A stretch of DNA of 64,000 nucleotides, taken from Diphasiastrum complanatum. Its lineage: Eukaryota; Streptophyta; Lycopodiopsida; Lycopodiales; Lycopodiaceae. The position numbers were made by a program, and so were the translations under genes. Within the stretch, counting starts at the first letter, position 1; every line of letters begins with the position of its first letter. The notes under the pieces were generated by a model. It was not told where the DNA came from, did not search any database, and saw nothing but the letters and a program-made list of their open reading frames with translations. Shown here one piece after another: positions 1 through 12,233 of this stretch. Location of the stretch: positions 72,357,349-72,421,348 of the forward strand of contig CM055096.1 of the NCBI GenBank assembly GCA_029204225.1. The letters are read 5' to 3'.

Positions 1-1039
1 AAACTTTTCTATAATGCCTTTTAGATATACTTGCTGGCTAAGATAGATCTTCTTCTGAGGCCTATTTCTAGTAATGTGAATTCCTAGCAAAGAATGGACA
101 GCTCCTAAATCAGTCGTGTCAAATTCCTTTGATAGATCACTCTTAGTAGTGTGCAAAAGATAAGTGTTGTTAGACAAAATAAATGCATTATCTACGTAAA
201 GAGCTATGTGAATTGAATTGGTGCCTATATGCTTCGAATAAACATTACAGTCAGCTGAATTGTTTGCAAATCCCAATTGAATGAAATAAGAGTTGATTAT
301 ATCAAACCATGCTCTTGCGGCCTGTTTCAGACCATAGATTGCTTTGTGCAGCTTGCACACTTTGTGCTCTTGGCCTTTGACTTCGAATCCTTCCGGTTGG
401 AAGATATACAGCTCCTCTTCAACGTTGCCATTGAGAATTGACATCCATTTGGTGCATTTCGAGATCTTCTACAGTTGCTAACGCAATCAGAGTCCTGATT
501 GACTGCATTTTGATGAAAGGACTGAAATTTTTTTGATAATCCACTCTTTGTACTTGAGTGAATCCTTTAGCCACCAATCGTGCTTTCCATTTAGCAATGG
601 AACCATCAGAGTTGATCTTCTTCTTGAAGATCCACTTGTTGTCGATAACTTTCTTGTGAGTGAGAAAGTTGACCAGTGTCCAGGTCTAGTTCGTCAAAAG
701 TGAGTTGTACTCGCTTTCCATAGCTTCTTGCCACTTCACAACATCCTTTGATTTACTTGCTTCAGCTAGGCTCTCTGGTTCTTTTGATGAAGTCCATAAT
801 GATTGAGATGTGTACCTCTCAGGAACTGTCTGATTCCGTGAGGATCTGTGGACATTTGATTGACCAGGATGTGATGATGCTTCTTGTTGAATTTCTCCAT
901 ATTTGCTCGAGCTAGCTTGGTCTGGTCTGATGACAGGTACTATCGGCTGCTCGGCTTCTGTAGTTGTAGCTGCAGGTTCTGTAGAAGAAACATTATTGTT
1001 GGAAGATTCCATTCTACGTAAAATAGAATGAAATGACAT
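1..1039 (-). pseudogene. Ty1/copia copy 1: reverse transcriptase fragment and IN-RT linker
   Basis: Decayed copia polyprotein read on the minus strand and cut by the window edge. Bases 686-1039 encode the integrase-RT linker, ending in the usual block of the form KDVVKWQEAMESEYNSLL. Below about 670 the RT begins (KVIDNKWIFKKK, then KARLVAKGFTQV). A short deletion near 440-450 shifts the frame inside the block that normally reads QMDVKTAFLNG. The RT resumes with YIFQPEGFEV and KLHKAIYGLKQAARAWF. The catalytic YVDD motif reads YVDN at 186-197, so the polymerase would be inactive. Family knowledge: copia RT copies element RNA into DNA. Part of one decayed element extending to about 3165. Confidence 0.85.
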
Positions 1040-1938
1040 AGCATCATTTATGATGGTTGTTTGAAATCACAGTATGTATGTTCTTGAAATATTACATCCC
1101 TAGAGACAAATACTACATTGATGATGGATCATAAACTTTATGTTCATCAGGATAGCCAATGAAAATACATTTATTTGTCCCATGATCCAACTTCTTCCTA
1201 AGCTATTTAGGAATGCGAACAAAACATATACAACCAAAGATTTTTAACTGGCTGACACTAGGCTTGTGCCCATGCCAAACTTCATGAGGAGCTTTGTTGT
1301 TGACAGCTTTGGTGCTGGATCTGTTCTGCACGTAACAGGCTGTGACAGTAGCTTCTGCCCAGAACTTCGCATGTAGGTGTGCTTGATGTAGCATAGATCT
1401 GGTTGAGTTGAGAAGAGTTCGATTCTTCCTTTTTGCAATCCCGTTTTGTTGAGGTGAATAGGAAGTGGTGAAATTGTCTTCTAATGCCATGTTCAACCAT
1501 GTAGTCAGACATCTCATTAGAGAGGTATTCGTCGCCGCCATCAGTTCAGAGTGCCTTCACTTTTGTAGATGTTTGTGTCTCAACCATGCCCTTGAATCTC
1601 TTGAAGCATTCAAAGGCTTCATATTTGTGCTTAATGAACATGACTGTAGACCATCTAGAATAATCATCTCTGAAAGTGATAAAATAGATTGCATCTCCTA
1701 AGGACGGAGTTGGCATTGGACCACAAAGATCGCTATGTACAAGATCCAGTACATGCTTTGTTTTGATGGAATGTGATTTGGGAAACTTGCTTCTAGAGTG
1801 TTTGTCGTAGACGCATGATTCACAATAGAGAGATTTCCTATCTAATGAAGAAGGGAAATACAATCCATCAACTAAGTTATTACAACGCATATAGGAAAGT
1901 GATCTTGTATTCACGTGTCCAAATCGACTATGCCACAA
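1040..1938 (-). pseudogene. Ty1/copia copy 1: GAG-pre-integrase and integrase
   Basis: The N-terminal part (1546-1938) has the HHCC-type region with WHSRFGH and CESC, then the catalytic core with HSDLCGPM. The reading frame stops just after KVKAL, where the expected CGA Arg codon of the RTDGG motif is TGA, which looks like a C-to-T change. The core continues out of frame with YSPQQNGIAKRKNRTL. The family's catalytic Glu (AERKN) is Lys here. The domain end (KCIFIGYPDEHKVYDP) is in 1040-1200. Integrase would insert the element's cDNA. This copy is dead by stop codon, frameshift and loss of a catalytic residue. Confidence 0.85.
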
Positions 1939-2373
1939 AATAGCATTATCGTTTACATTTTCATGAGAGATGCTAGCTAATGCAACTGAATTAAAGAGTA
2001 CGTAAAGACTTCCGACTCTAGTGCATGTAGTCAGAGTAGTATCTTCTTCGGATATTGTACACTACTCAGATGAGAAAGTAACAGTGTAGCCCTCATCAGT
2101 TATCTTAGAGACCGATAACAGGTTTTTTGATAGCTGAGGAACATGAAGGACATTGGGAACACAAATAGATAGATCGTTGTTGAAAGTGATCTTCACTGTT
2201 CCTTTGCCTTCCACGCATATGATGCTTGAATCTCCGAGGTAGATGAATTGATTTCTGCTGTAAACTGCATACTCGATAAACCATTCCTTGCGAGAGGTCA
2301 TGTATTGGGTAGCGCCGCTGTCCAGGTACCAGCTATCATAGTCTTTGTTGCTGTTGTTGTGAGCCATTAACAA
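1939..2373 (-). pseudogene. Ty1/copia copy 1: aspartic protease
   Basis: Bases 2062-2373 on the minus strand encode a copia-type retropepsin. The active-site context is WYLDSGATQYMT, so the catalytic DSGA is intact. It is followed by the usual flap and core blocks ending LHVPQLSKNLLSVSKITDEGY. The protease cleaves the Gag-Pol polyprotein. It lies between the pre-integrase domain (below 1938) and the foreign gypsy fragment at 2375-2770, which now separates it from its gag. Confidence 0.85.
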
Positions 2374-2374
2374 A

Positions 2375-2770
2375 TGTGTATCTTGCTCCTTGAATTCCGT
2401 CGTGTTGGAGGAAGAGAACCATAACGATAAAGACGGTGGTCAACAATGGAATAAACCTCATGAGAATGGGACAAAACAGGTGGGGCAGAATTATAAACAT
2501 CACAAAAATTAGAACATGTAAGGTACGCGACAAGTAGATCATCAAACCATGTAGGAACAGTAGCAAGAAATGTATTCAGCAAAGCTGGAAGACAAGACAA
2601 TGTATCAGCAGTAGTGTAAGCACGACCAGGACGATACAATATAGAAAAATCAAAAGATTGTAAAAACTGCAACCAATGAAACTGACGATCACTAAGATCA
2701 CGTCGAGAAGAGAGATAATGTAAAGACTGGTGATCAGTAACAATGTCAAACGGAACTCGATAAATTATGG
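2375..2770 (-). mobile_element. Ty3/gypsy RNase H fragment inside copia copy 1
   Basis: This stretch breaks the copia reading frame between zinc knuckle and protease. On the minus strand it encodes a gypsy-type RNase H C-terminal half: PFDIVTDHQSLHYL, then a basic and aromatic stretch, then the ILYRPGRAYTTADTLSCLP block that normally precedes gypsy integrase, and a short tail (LYRYGSLPPTRR). The N-terminal RNase H catalytic block is absent. Both edges lie in runs of CAACAACAGCAAC-type sequence (about 2347-2360 and 2769-2785), so microhomology or template switching may have joined the pieces. The domain call is firm. The mechanism is inference. Confidence 0.75.
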
Positions 2771-3165
2771 TTGCTGTTGTTGTTGCTTCTTTGTCTCGTT
2801 GTAGATCCGGATACGACACTCCTTGATGTCGTGATTGGCTCTCTTGCAATATCTCAGAAAAGCTTCTTTCGTGATCCACTATTCTCACCTTGAGTATGAG
2901 GCTTCTGTTGTTGCTACTGCACTTGATTCTTGCCCTTGGAGTAGTCTTTATTCTTGGTGTATAGAGTCATGGATTTGTCTTTGATAGGCAGGCTGCTAGT
3001 CTTTCTCCGTATTTCTTCTTGAACTAGGTGACCGATCACCTTTTGAAGAGTGAGGTCGGGTTGTGTGGAGATCATCACCACAAAGTGTTCATACGACTTT
3101 GGAAGAGAAGAAATCAAGGTCATGACGACATCATCATCTTGAATAGCACCCTTCAACTCTTTTAA
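2771..3165 (-). pseudogene. Ty1/copia copy 1: gag C-terminal part with decayed zinc knuckle
   Basis: Bases 2914-3156 on the minus strand encode the tail of a copia gag (UBN2/Retrotran_gag_2 type): LKGAIQDDDVVMTLISSLP, SYEHFVVMI and LTLQKVIGHLVQEE. A zinc knuckle follows in another frame near 2800-2880 as YCKRANHDIKEC. Its first Cys is missing. Gag forms the particle that packages element RNA. Only about 100 codons remain. The upstream part of gag, its LTR and its PBS are absent, because at about 3165-3200 the sequence runs straight into the 3' end of copia copy 2. That is a deletion junction. Confidence 0.75.
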
Positions 3166-3210
3166 TTATTACACAAAACCAAATGCCAATAACAATCAAT
3201 CTTTAAGCAT

Positions 3211-4922
3211 AGAACTTTTTCTGTGCATCCAAGCTTAATGCTTTAGTAAAAATATCTGTTGCATTTGACAGTACTGCAATCTGACCTCTTCGTTGAGAAC
3301 TTTACTTCTGACATAGTGATACTTCAATTCAATGTGCTTACTCCTAGAATGAAATCTAGGGTTGGTTGGTAAGGTAATGGGACTTTGACTATCACAAAAT
3401 AATAATGTCGAAGCATATTGATTCAGACTGATATCTGAAAGTAAGTTTCTCAACCAAATTGCTTCATTTGTAGCTTGTGAGGCTGCGATATACTCTGATT
3501 CTGTAAAAGATAGAGCTATCGAAGTTTGCTTGCGATTGCTCCAGGAAATAAGACCATTGTTGAGGAAGAATGTAGATCTGGAAGTGGATTTACGAGTGTC
3601 TACATCTCTTGCCCAACTTGCATCTGTAAAACCAATGAGTAAATTGAGTTTGTCGTTGTCGACTGCTCCATAACAAATGCAAAAGTCCATAGTAGCTTGA
3701 AGATATCTCATGACTCTGATAAGAGCCTTCCAATGTGTTACACCAGGGTTGGTCATATACTGACTTAGGGAGTTGACTGCAAAAGCTATGTCTAGTCTAA
3801 TACAAATCATTGCGTACGTAAGAGATCCTATTATCGAATGGTAAGGATACTCACGCATTTGCTCCTTCTCTTGAATTGTTTGAGGACACTGGTCCTTTGA
3901 CAATTTGAGACCTGGTTCCATTGGTGAGAGAACTAACTTGCAATTAATCAGATTATATCTAATTAACATATTGTAGAAGTATCTATGTTGAGTAATGTAG
4001 ATCAACTTTCGATTTTTGTCTCGATGGATTTGAATACCAAGGCAGAAATGAGCTTCGCCCAGATCGTTCATGTTGAATTCAGAAGATAGCATTGACTTTT
4101 ATCAGATCGATATTGTTGTTGAAGATCAATGTGTCGTCCACATACAAAGTGATAATGATAAAAGATTGTTGCATTGTCTTGAAGTAAACGTTTGAATCTG
4201 AAGAGCTAGGTGTGTAGCCATGATCAATGAGAAAAGTATTGATCCTTTGAAACCATGCTCGAGCACATTGCTTCAAGCCATAAAGTGTCTTATGGAGTTT
4301 ACACACATGATTGTGTTTACCTTCGATAATATAACCTTCGGGTTGCACCATGTAAATGTCTTCTTCAATAACTTCATTGAGATATGTTGTCTGTACATCC
4401 ATTTGATGTATTTCCAAATCTGCTACAGCAGCAAACAATAATAAAAGTCGAATAGAAAATGCTTGACTACTGGACTGAAAGTCTCAATGTAAACGACGTT
4501 GTATACCTAAGAAAATCCTCTGGCAACAAGTCGGGCTTTTCTTCTGTCGATGCTTCCATCTGCTTTGTACTTGACTTTGAAAATCCATTTGCAATCAACT
4601 ACGTTTCTGCTAGCAAGTAATGCGACAATCGTCCATGTCTGGTTCTTGATAAGAGATGAATACTATTTATCCATAGCTTCTTTCCAAAGATCGGAATCGG
4701 GCTGACTGAGTGTCTCTTCGACAGTGGTCAGCTCGTGAACAAGGTAGGCTGCAGACTCCTCGATATACCTGATAGGTGGTCTGCTAGCTCTTGATGATCT
4801 TCCAGGAAATAGAGGAAGTTGACCATTTTCATCATACCATAGTTGCTGAATTGCAACATTATCATCTTTGGATTTGTCATTGACATGTTGTTCCTCAAGA
4901 GTAGATGAGCTTGGACCTTCAA
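3211..4922 (-). pseudogene. Ty1/copia copy 2: linker, reverse transcriptase and RNase H
   Basis: On the minus strand, 4660-4922 encode the linker (RYIEESAAYLVHELTTVEET). Bases 4440-4660 hold the RT start (VVDCKWIFKVKYKADGS) with stops. Bases 4079-4438 hold the RT core with QMDVQTTYLN, LHKTLYGLKQCARAWF and an intact LYVDDTLIF. A frameshift leads to 3235-4092 with GIQIHRDKNRKLIYITQ, the thumb and the copia RNase H (GFTDASWARDVDTRKS, TESEYIA, FCDSQSPI). A final frameshift gives DIFTKALSLDAQKKF and a stop near 3211. Catalytic residues survive but at least three frame breaks make it a pseudogene. No LTR is present at its 3' end. Confidence 0.88.
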
Positions 4923-5017
4923 TGAGAATAGTCGACTAAGGAACTGGAAAGTTCAATATGTCAGGAGAATCTGACAAGCGGCTACATGGCATTGTCTTTT
5001 CCTTTGAGGTCGATAAA

Positions 5018-5867
5018 CTAATCTTCGGTGAAGATGATATCCCGGCTAGTGAATATCTTCGACTCGATGGGATCAAACAACTTGTAGGCTTGATCTGAAG
5101 TAGTGTAGCTGATGAAAATACATTTGATACTCTGGAAGTCGAGCTTCTTCCTGAGATCATGAGGAATTTGCCCATAAGTAGTACATCCAAAAACTCGTAA
5201 GTTTGATAGAGAAGGTTTGATACCTGTCCAAACTTCGAATGGTGTTTTGTCTGAGAGACCTTTAGTAGGACATCTGTTCTGAATATAGATTGTTATTGAA
5301 ACAGCTTCAGCCCAGAAGGACTTCAAAAGTGTCGCATGTGATAACATGCACTTTGTCGATTCAGCTAATGTTATGTTCTTTCTCTCAGCAAGACCATTTG
5401 ATTGAGGCGAATAGGAGGTAATGTATTGTTGCTCAATGCCATTGTTAAGACAATACTCCTTGAATTTGGTGGAGATGTATTCTCCCCCGATATCTGACCT
5501 CAGTGCTTTGATTTGTTTGTCAGTTTGATTTTCTATGCTCTTTGAATTGTCTGAACTTGATAGAAGCTTTTGATTTCTGTTTAATGAAGTAAACAATTAT
5601 TCTTCTGGAGAATTCGTCAATAAAGATAATGAAATATTTTCCATCTAGAAATGAAGAAATTTGCATAGGTCCACATATATCTGTATGAATAACATCTAAC
5701 AGAACTTTTGTTGCATGCCTATGGCTCGATCTAAAAGAAATCCTAGTCTGCTTTCCAAGGATGCAGCTATGGCAGATAGGAAGATTGACGTTACCGAGCC
5801 TTCTTCTACCTTCATTTTTTTGTTGTAGTTTTTTTGAATAAGTATAAATAGATTTCAGGATGGTCAT
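5018..5867 (-). pseudogene. Ty1/copia copy 2: integrase
   Basis: Two overlapping minus-strand pieces make one integrase. Bases 5520-5867 hold the zinc-region end (CHSCILGKQTRISF) and the first catalytic Asp context (DVIHTDICGPM). Bases 5018-5596 hold RSDIGGEYIS and YSPQSNGLAERKNITL, so all three D, D and E positions are intact. The domain ends with KCIFISYTTSDQAYKLFDP. One frameshift near 5590 separates the pieces. The gag and protease that should lie at higher coordinates are gone, because a plus-strand copia fragment begins at about 5868. It is better preserved than copia copy 1. Confidence 0.85.
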
Positions 5868-6775
5868 TACCTAATGGAATTGGGCTTGAGCATGAAATTC
5901 CAACAAATGGTACAAAAGATCGAATCTATAAATTTCATAAGGCATTGTATGGCTTCAAACAGTCTTCAAGAGTATGGTTTCATTGAATTAACTCTTTTCT
6001 TATCGAACAAGGATTCGAAGCAAACTCTGTGGATTGCAATATTTATTTCAAAGCCATTCGGCAATTCTTTATCATCATCACACTATATGTAGATGATACT
6101 CTACTATTCAACAATAGTATCAAATTGATAAAGGATACCAAGAGGATGTTGTCTTAGAAATTCGAGATGACAAACATAGGAGAAGCTCATTACTGTCTCG
6201 GCATCCAAATCCACAGAGACAGAAATAAAAAACTACTCTATTTGACTCAGCAGAGGTATATCTTCAACATGCTCTCTAAATTTGATTTCATGAATGACAA
6301 GCTTGTACATTCTCCTATGGATCAAAGTCTTAAACTATCAAAAGAGCAAGGCCCTCAAACCAAAGAGGAGAAGGACGAAATGGAGGGATATCCATATCAG
6401 TCAATTATCGGATCTCTCATGTATGCAATGATCTCCACCAGGCCCAATCTTGCATATGTTGTTGGCTCTTTGGGCCAATACATGGTGAATCTTATAATGA
6501 TCCACTAGAAGGCTCTATTAAGAGTCATCAGATGTGTTTGAGCTACTATCGACGATTAGTCCTAGATTTCACTCTAGGAGCTAGCACATTGAGATCAAGT
6601 ATCACTACATCAGGAGCAGAATTTTCAACAGGGAGGTAAGTTTGAATTTTTTTTGGGCACAATATATGGCATCTGACATACATACAAAAGGAGACACACA
6701 AGAATTTTTGTTCAATCTTGAATTTGACAATCAAGGCATTCAAGGATCCATATTAAGAAAGGGGAGGGGGGGCGG
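5868..6775 (+). pseudogene. Ty1/copia copy 3: 3' half of pol (RT and RNase H end)
   Basis: This plus-strand copia fragment joins copy 2 head to head. It starts inside RT (HKALYGFKQSSRVWFH), keeps an intact LYVDDTLLFNN motif near 6090, and continues with IGEAHYCLGIQIHRDRNKK and YPYQSIIGSLMYAMISTRPN. Near 6545 it jumps to the RNase H end (PRFHSRS, HIEIKYHYIRS). Compared with the sister copy at 24,009-24,843, about 300 bp are missing there. The fragment ends with a purine-rich tract (AAGGGGAGGGGGGG, about 6758-6773) that fits a polypurine tract. Stops within RT make it non-functional. Confidence 0.85.
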
Positions 6776-7251
6776 ATTTATATTCTCTCTCTCCCTAATT
6801 CTATAGCTACTCCAGGTCCTTTCATTTGTTGTATGTAAATATCTCTATTGTCTGCACATTCTGCAAAAATACATGAGTTATCAATAGTCTACAAAAATAC
6901 ACAAAAATCGCAAATGGGTGTCTGCTCGACAAAACCTACTCAAATCATCGAATTGTTCTTCGAACCTATTGTCAAAGTTATTATCGAGTCAACTATCAAT
7001 TATCGATTCGACTATCTAGTTTTACGACCCCGTGATTTTTGCAGGATCTCTAACATCATTAGATTCTCAAGAGCAACAACTAACAATAGAATGTAGTGCC
7101 TTAATCTTGTAAATGTATTAGTTTAGCATTCTTTTACTTGTATAGCTACCATGTATAAATAATCGATAGCGCATCAATGATTATATAATGAGTTAATCAA
7201 TTAATCAATCAAGAATCAGCAAATCTATACACATAAAAGAGCGCACTATTT

Positions 7252-7293
<42 letters not shown>
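6776..7293 (+). repeat. LTR-like 3' end of copia copy 3, ending in (TC)n
   Basis: This segment follows the polypurine-like tract and has a clear sister copy at 24,844-25,408, with many substitutions and small indels. The shared landmarks are a CT-rich start, an internal run of CGA-containing direct motifs, a stretch ATAATCGATAGCGCATCAATGA and a terminal TC run (7253-7293). Position after pol and PPT argues for an LTR. I cannot fix its exact ends, and no partner 5' LTR is visible for this copy. Confidence 0.6.
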
Positions 7294-7295
<2 letters not shown>

Positions 7296-7643
7296 GGACT
7301 TTGTTCTCAATGCATACTATCCCTCCGATATGTTCTTGCATATTACTGCTTGGGATGGCTTCGTTACCAATAAATAGATAAGCCACAACTAAAATAACCT
7401 TGTCAAACTTTTTTTTTTAAATTACATGAAGGGCCTTCTTGGTTTTTGTGAAGGCTTGCTCTACAAGCTATCAAAAGAGCTATAAGATCATGACATCTAG
7501 TAGGAGCACAATCCAATGATGGGAAGCAAACCTTATTTCCCACCATGGAAAGCTATCAATTGAAAGGTGGTGAGACAAACTTCTTCATACTACTTTTGCT
7601 CTCTTTTTCTCTCTTGTCCTCTTCACATCTCATATCCTATCGG
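7294..7643. other. Unassigned spacer
   Basis: I see no gene, no conserved protein block and no obvious repeat here. It lies between the copia LTR-like tail and the foldback element. Confidence 0.5.
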
Positions 7644-8494
7644 TGGGATACCAACTTGTTTCATGAGCTTTTGGAAGCAATTCACCTACACTTTCTAGGT
7701 AAAGACTCATCCTACTGAGCCGCGATCAGCCTATTGGCTATAGGCGACTGTGACAACGATAATCCTCATTTTTTTGGGTAATCAACTTGTTGTTTTACAA
7801 CGATGGTAGACTTGTTGTTTTTAGTCTTTGATTATGGAGTATATGGAATCATTGAGACAACTTATAGAGTGTTGTTTGGGCGCGATTGACAACCTATAGT
7901 TGTGCGTTGGACAATAGACTTTAATAACACTTGATCAGAGGTATTTACTCTGCATGAATCATATGCAAATTTGTGCATAGTAGTGCGCACTTCCTATAAT
8001 GAAGAGCTGCGAACTGTTACTATTTTCGAGTGATTCGTTGGTAGCATTGCTTTCATTATGATGAAAATGAACAATACATTTCCCATACATAATTACTTAG
8101 TGGAAATACTAAAATTTTGAGGATGAATAGAAACTAATGGTAGTCCATATTACTATGCTGAGTTATGCAAGAATACCTTAGAATATTACATAGTGAACTA
8201 CCAGATTATAATAGGTAAATGTGTCTCTCTTTTCCATTAAGATTGTTGAAGGAAGAACTTAAATGGCATATAGATGTCCTTTGACTATTTTTTCAAGAAT
8301 GAATTAATGTTGATATACAAAAAATACGTCTACCGTTGTTGTAAAATAGCATGTTGATTATAAAGAAAATGAGGAATTTCATTGTCACAGTCACCTACAG
8401 CCAGTAGACTGATCGCGACTCAGTAGGATGAGTCTTTACGTGGAAAGTGTAGGTAAATTGCTTCCAAAAGCTTGAGAAACAAGTTGGTATCCCA
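7644..8494. mobile_element. Non-autonomous foldback or MULE-like DNA element (~850 bp)
   Basis: The two ends are long imperfect inverted repeats, about 7644-7775 and 8365-8494. Both start TGGGATACCAACTTGTTTC and share AGCTTTTGGAAGCAATT, ACCTACACTTTC, AAAGACTCATCCTACTGAG and GACTGTGACA. The ~590 bp interior is AT-rich and has no protein-coding signal. Inverted repeats over 100 bp are typical of Mutator-like elements, but I could not find a clean 9 bp target duplication, so the superfamily stays open. It would need a transposase supplied in trans. Confidence 0.75.
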
Positions 8495-8560
8495 ACATCA
8501 GGCTGTGAGGAAGCCACAAATAGTATTTGCCTCACCTATAGGGTGCTACATAGTAGAATG

Positions 8561-9024
8561 TGTTAAAATCCTGTTAGGATCTAGTGTAGTATGCAGATCA
8601 CATCAATCAATCACCATAGACACTCCTCACAAGCTCTCAAAGATGGCACAACAAAATCTTTGTATAACAAAGAGAAAACTATACATATACCAAAAGCCCC
8701 AACAAACATGGGCTCGACAAGTGTCAACACACTAAAAAGGCACATGTTTGACTAAAAGACCCAACATGGGCTAAAATACTGATAAACCCAGGACATGCCC
8801 CTGAGTATAGCATAACGAAACCATAATATATTGTACAGGCTAATTTTCCTACGTGTGTGGCTACTCGGCTAACCCAAGTAGCCGTCCACGGGACAAATGA
8901 CCGGCTGATATAACAAGTGCAGGTCTAGTCCTGATTACTACTAAAAATTGTAAATCCTAATTAATTGAAGATATGTACATTTACTTACAATAAAAACATA
9001 TAAGATCAAATCTGATTTTTAACA
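8561..9024 (-). repeat. 3' LTR of the LARD-type element
   Basis: The 464 bp LTR begins TGTTAAAATC and ends GATTTTTAACA on the plus strand, a short terminal inverted repeat with TG...CA ends. The first ~320 bp match 12,247-12,568 closely, including the block TAGGATCTAGTG and the run AAAAGCCCCAACA. The adjoining plus-strand sequence CTCTCCCTTAAGCC is, on the minus strand, a purine-rich polypurine tract directly before the LTR. Confidence 0.85.
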
Positions 9025-12000
9025 CTCTCCCTTAAGCCAAATGTAGTAGGAGTAAAGAAATATATTGCAGCAGCGTCTTGAGTGTCCAAAAGCTGTTATG
9101 CATATACCTACTACCCTGTACTTGTCTCACACTCAAGCACACTATCAAACACCAGGTTTGGCACACAAAGTATCACGCAACCACAATGCTCATATAGAGA
9201 GTCTACCACACTCTTGACCAACTGACTCGTCCCCAATCCGACTTGACCACAAGTGGACCACATGAGCGACATGGCTCAAACTGAGAAAATCCCACTGCCA
9301 CCAAGAGACTTACATCCTCCGTCTAGCTAGGCTGACATCCTATCAAGCACTTACAAGCACAAACCTATAAATGAGTGACTAAGGCTCAACCTGAGGAAAT
9401 CTTACTGCCACCATAAGATTATACCCTCCCCAAATAGACAACTAGTAGACATAACAACAAGTCAATGAGCATAAATGAATACTTTGTTTCAGATGTAGCA
9501 AATGCACAACCATATACAATTCCAACTCAAATCTAGACTCCCGTGACAAGGTAACATGCAAGCACACATTCATGCAAACCAACACGAATACATCAAATAC
9601 ATGACCAGGCTTGTTCAAATTGTGGTATCATGTCGTACCAACACCTGTCACCTATAGAGCCACTGCTACACCACTGGTCACCAAATCGGGTCCTCGACCC
9701 CGGCCTACACCTGTAACAAGATGCCCTCACGTCCAAGCATATCCATCAAATGTCATCATACATCATCCAAGATCACCCATCTTGAACCAATGAGTGCTCC
9801 AAGCCTCATCCTTGATGTATCTCCCAAACAAAGCCTTGCTCCAAGCCGTTTGCCTTGACATCATGTCCTATAAGCCCTGAAAGCTAATTCTCATTCATTC
9901 CCCATGCTCTAAGCACAAGAGTCTACCAAGGACTCAATGAATGTGTGTACACAAATCTCACCATAGGCTATACCTGAGTAGCTCGCCCATCTCCCAGAGA
10001 TACTGATGATGATCTGCCTATCCTACATCCCATGTAGGCTCAGCTTTCCATGCTTGAAGTTGCCAACTCTGATTTGACAAGTATATAGGCCTCCCACGAA
10101 GGAGCCTATCTCACCACAACATGTGACACCAACATGGAGACAACTGTGCATATAACCATGCAGCTCACCTGATCACTTGCCAAAGTATCAACTGTCACTC
10201 CCTGAGCAACCATCTCCATCCTTGTCGGCTCACAACCATGCGCATGATGGATCCACATCACCCAATAATGCACTCCATGCCCTTAAGATATGTACCACCA
10301 CTAGGTACACTCCATGCCACCTACCTCCAACTAGGCTTGACCCGTCCCTAGGTCACCATCTTGCTATCCAAGCCGATTGCCAAAGCATCACCTGCTCCTC
10401 ATGGCTCCTAGCAGTGTCGGTCGCTCTCCCTGGCTATGTGCCACCCGACACCATGCCAATGTAAGCTCATCCATGAGTCGCCGCTCACGGGATCCCAAGA
10501 CTAATGTCTCCCTAATCGTATTGAGGTATATGGCTCTGAGTGACTTCCTCTAGGCTCCCTGATCTCACCACCTGTGAAAATACCACTTGATGTTGGTTGG
10601 TTTAAATCCCAAGAGTTGAATCTGATCAAAAGAATTTTTCACCCGTAACCGGCATACCATGCCTACCTCTCACTTGTGATTGCTTGCCCTCTCAAAATTG
10701 TCGCCAATGATGAGTAGTCACGTCCCCAAACTGCACTTCCATCACCAAAACTAGCTTTCTCCACACAATTCCACTATCATTTGCCCCCATACCGCATTCA
10801 CCACTTCCAAACACCCTATTATCCTGTCAGGAGTAACTTAATAATGATTTCAAAGCGATTATGCCTCAATGTACCGCCCTGTAGCAGGTTTCACCAGCCA
10901 AAGATTGTCCCAAATTTGGCCCTACGGCCCATCAGTAGGTCACCTACACTCTGCTCGATGAAATGATGATGAAAACTCCTCGAAATGCCTTTCTCCCTAC
11001 TTAGTGACATCACTTTGACCGCTAGCTCAGGAGTTATTTTGGCCCAAGGATGGCCAAAATAGGTGCCTTCTAGCCAAAGTTAGGTCCTTCCAAATGTATC
11101 CCTTGCATTTTGAACTGAAACTTCAATCTGAACTTTTTTAATGAAGAATTGTTCTTCTAGCATGTTGGGTCCAATTTGAATTTCATATTGAATTTTTTTT
11201 AAAAATTTGAAGGCCCAATGGCACTTCGGACCCCTTCAACCTTTCATGAGCCCTTTTTAGCCATATCAATTGGTTCTATTGGATCCCACGGTCCAAGCTT
11301 CACCACAAGAAGCTTATATCAGCTGTCCATTAATCGAGATCACGATCCCACGGCCGTTGGCCCATCCGCGCGCTGATCCGCTACCCTGCAGTCATGATCA
11401 TCTTCAAGACGCTAGGCGCCTCTCCTCACTGGCTGCGTGTGACTCTTCCTTCCGTTTTTCCTTTTCTCTCCCAACTTGCTTTATTGGCTATGGCTTCTCT
11501 AGGATTTCTGGCCGCCCTTTCTTTCTGCTTATTCCCATCCAACTTTCCATGGCCACCCACGGCCTCCTGGAATTAGCTTATTTGCACTAGGGCGCCCCTT
11601 TGTACCATTTCACATATTCAAAAAAGGTCTTCTAAGAAGAAAGATTTACCCTTTTATGTCTCCAAGCCCCAGCCTTGTGAGAAAAGAGAATACTTGGGCT
11701 TCACTAAATCTTACACTGAGCTTGCAAATTTTGGCTCCTCTAAGATTGCCCCAAGGAATCTGATGCAATTTATGTCTCGTTGATTGGTGCCCAATTGACT
11801 GTAAACAATCCACTTTTCTGAGAAAGCCTTCAACAACTCTTAGAATTTGAAAATTCCACAATTTTCTCATATTTCCACCAAATTTGGCCCTATAAATTGC
11901 CATGGCTCACTATCACTGCTCTTTTCAAATCCCTTGCAAGCCTCGTTGTGCCAAACCGTTGTCCACACAATGAATTATGAAGCCACCATCAAAAGTTTCT

Positions 12001-12233
12001 CCGAAACCACCAAAACTACAAGATTTTCTGTGAATTTTCTCCAAAAATCACCTACAACGATCGTTATGATCTCCCCCGAAGCTCCGATCGAAGGAACATT
12101 ATTGTCTCCTACCATCTGGATTGCCGATACCTCGTATGGAGTCTTCTCTCCTGAGATGCTCTGAGTGCTATTTTTCTTAGTGAAAGACACTATCCCGTAG
12201 TTCCACCGGATCGTACATACATGCAACACCCTG

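Noticed and set aside
10177-10464. 95-codon plus-strand frame in the LARD interior
   Set aside because: No recognisable domain, and opposite to the element's direction. Likely chance.
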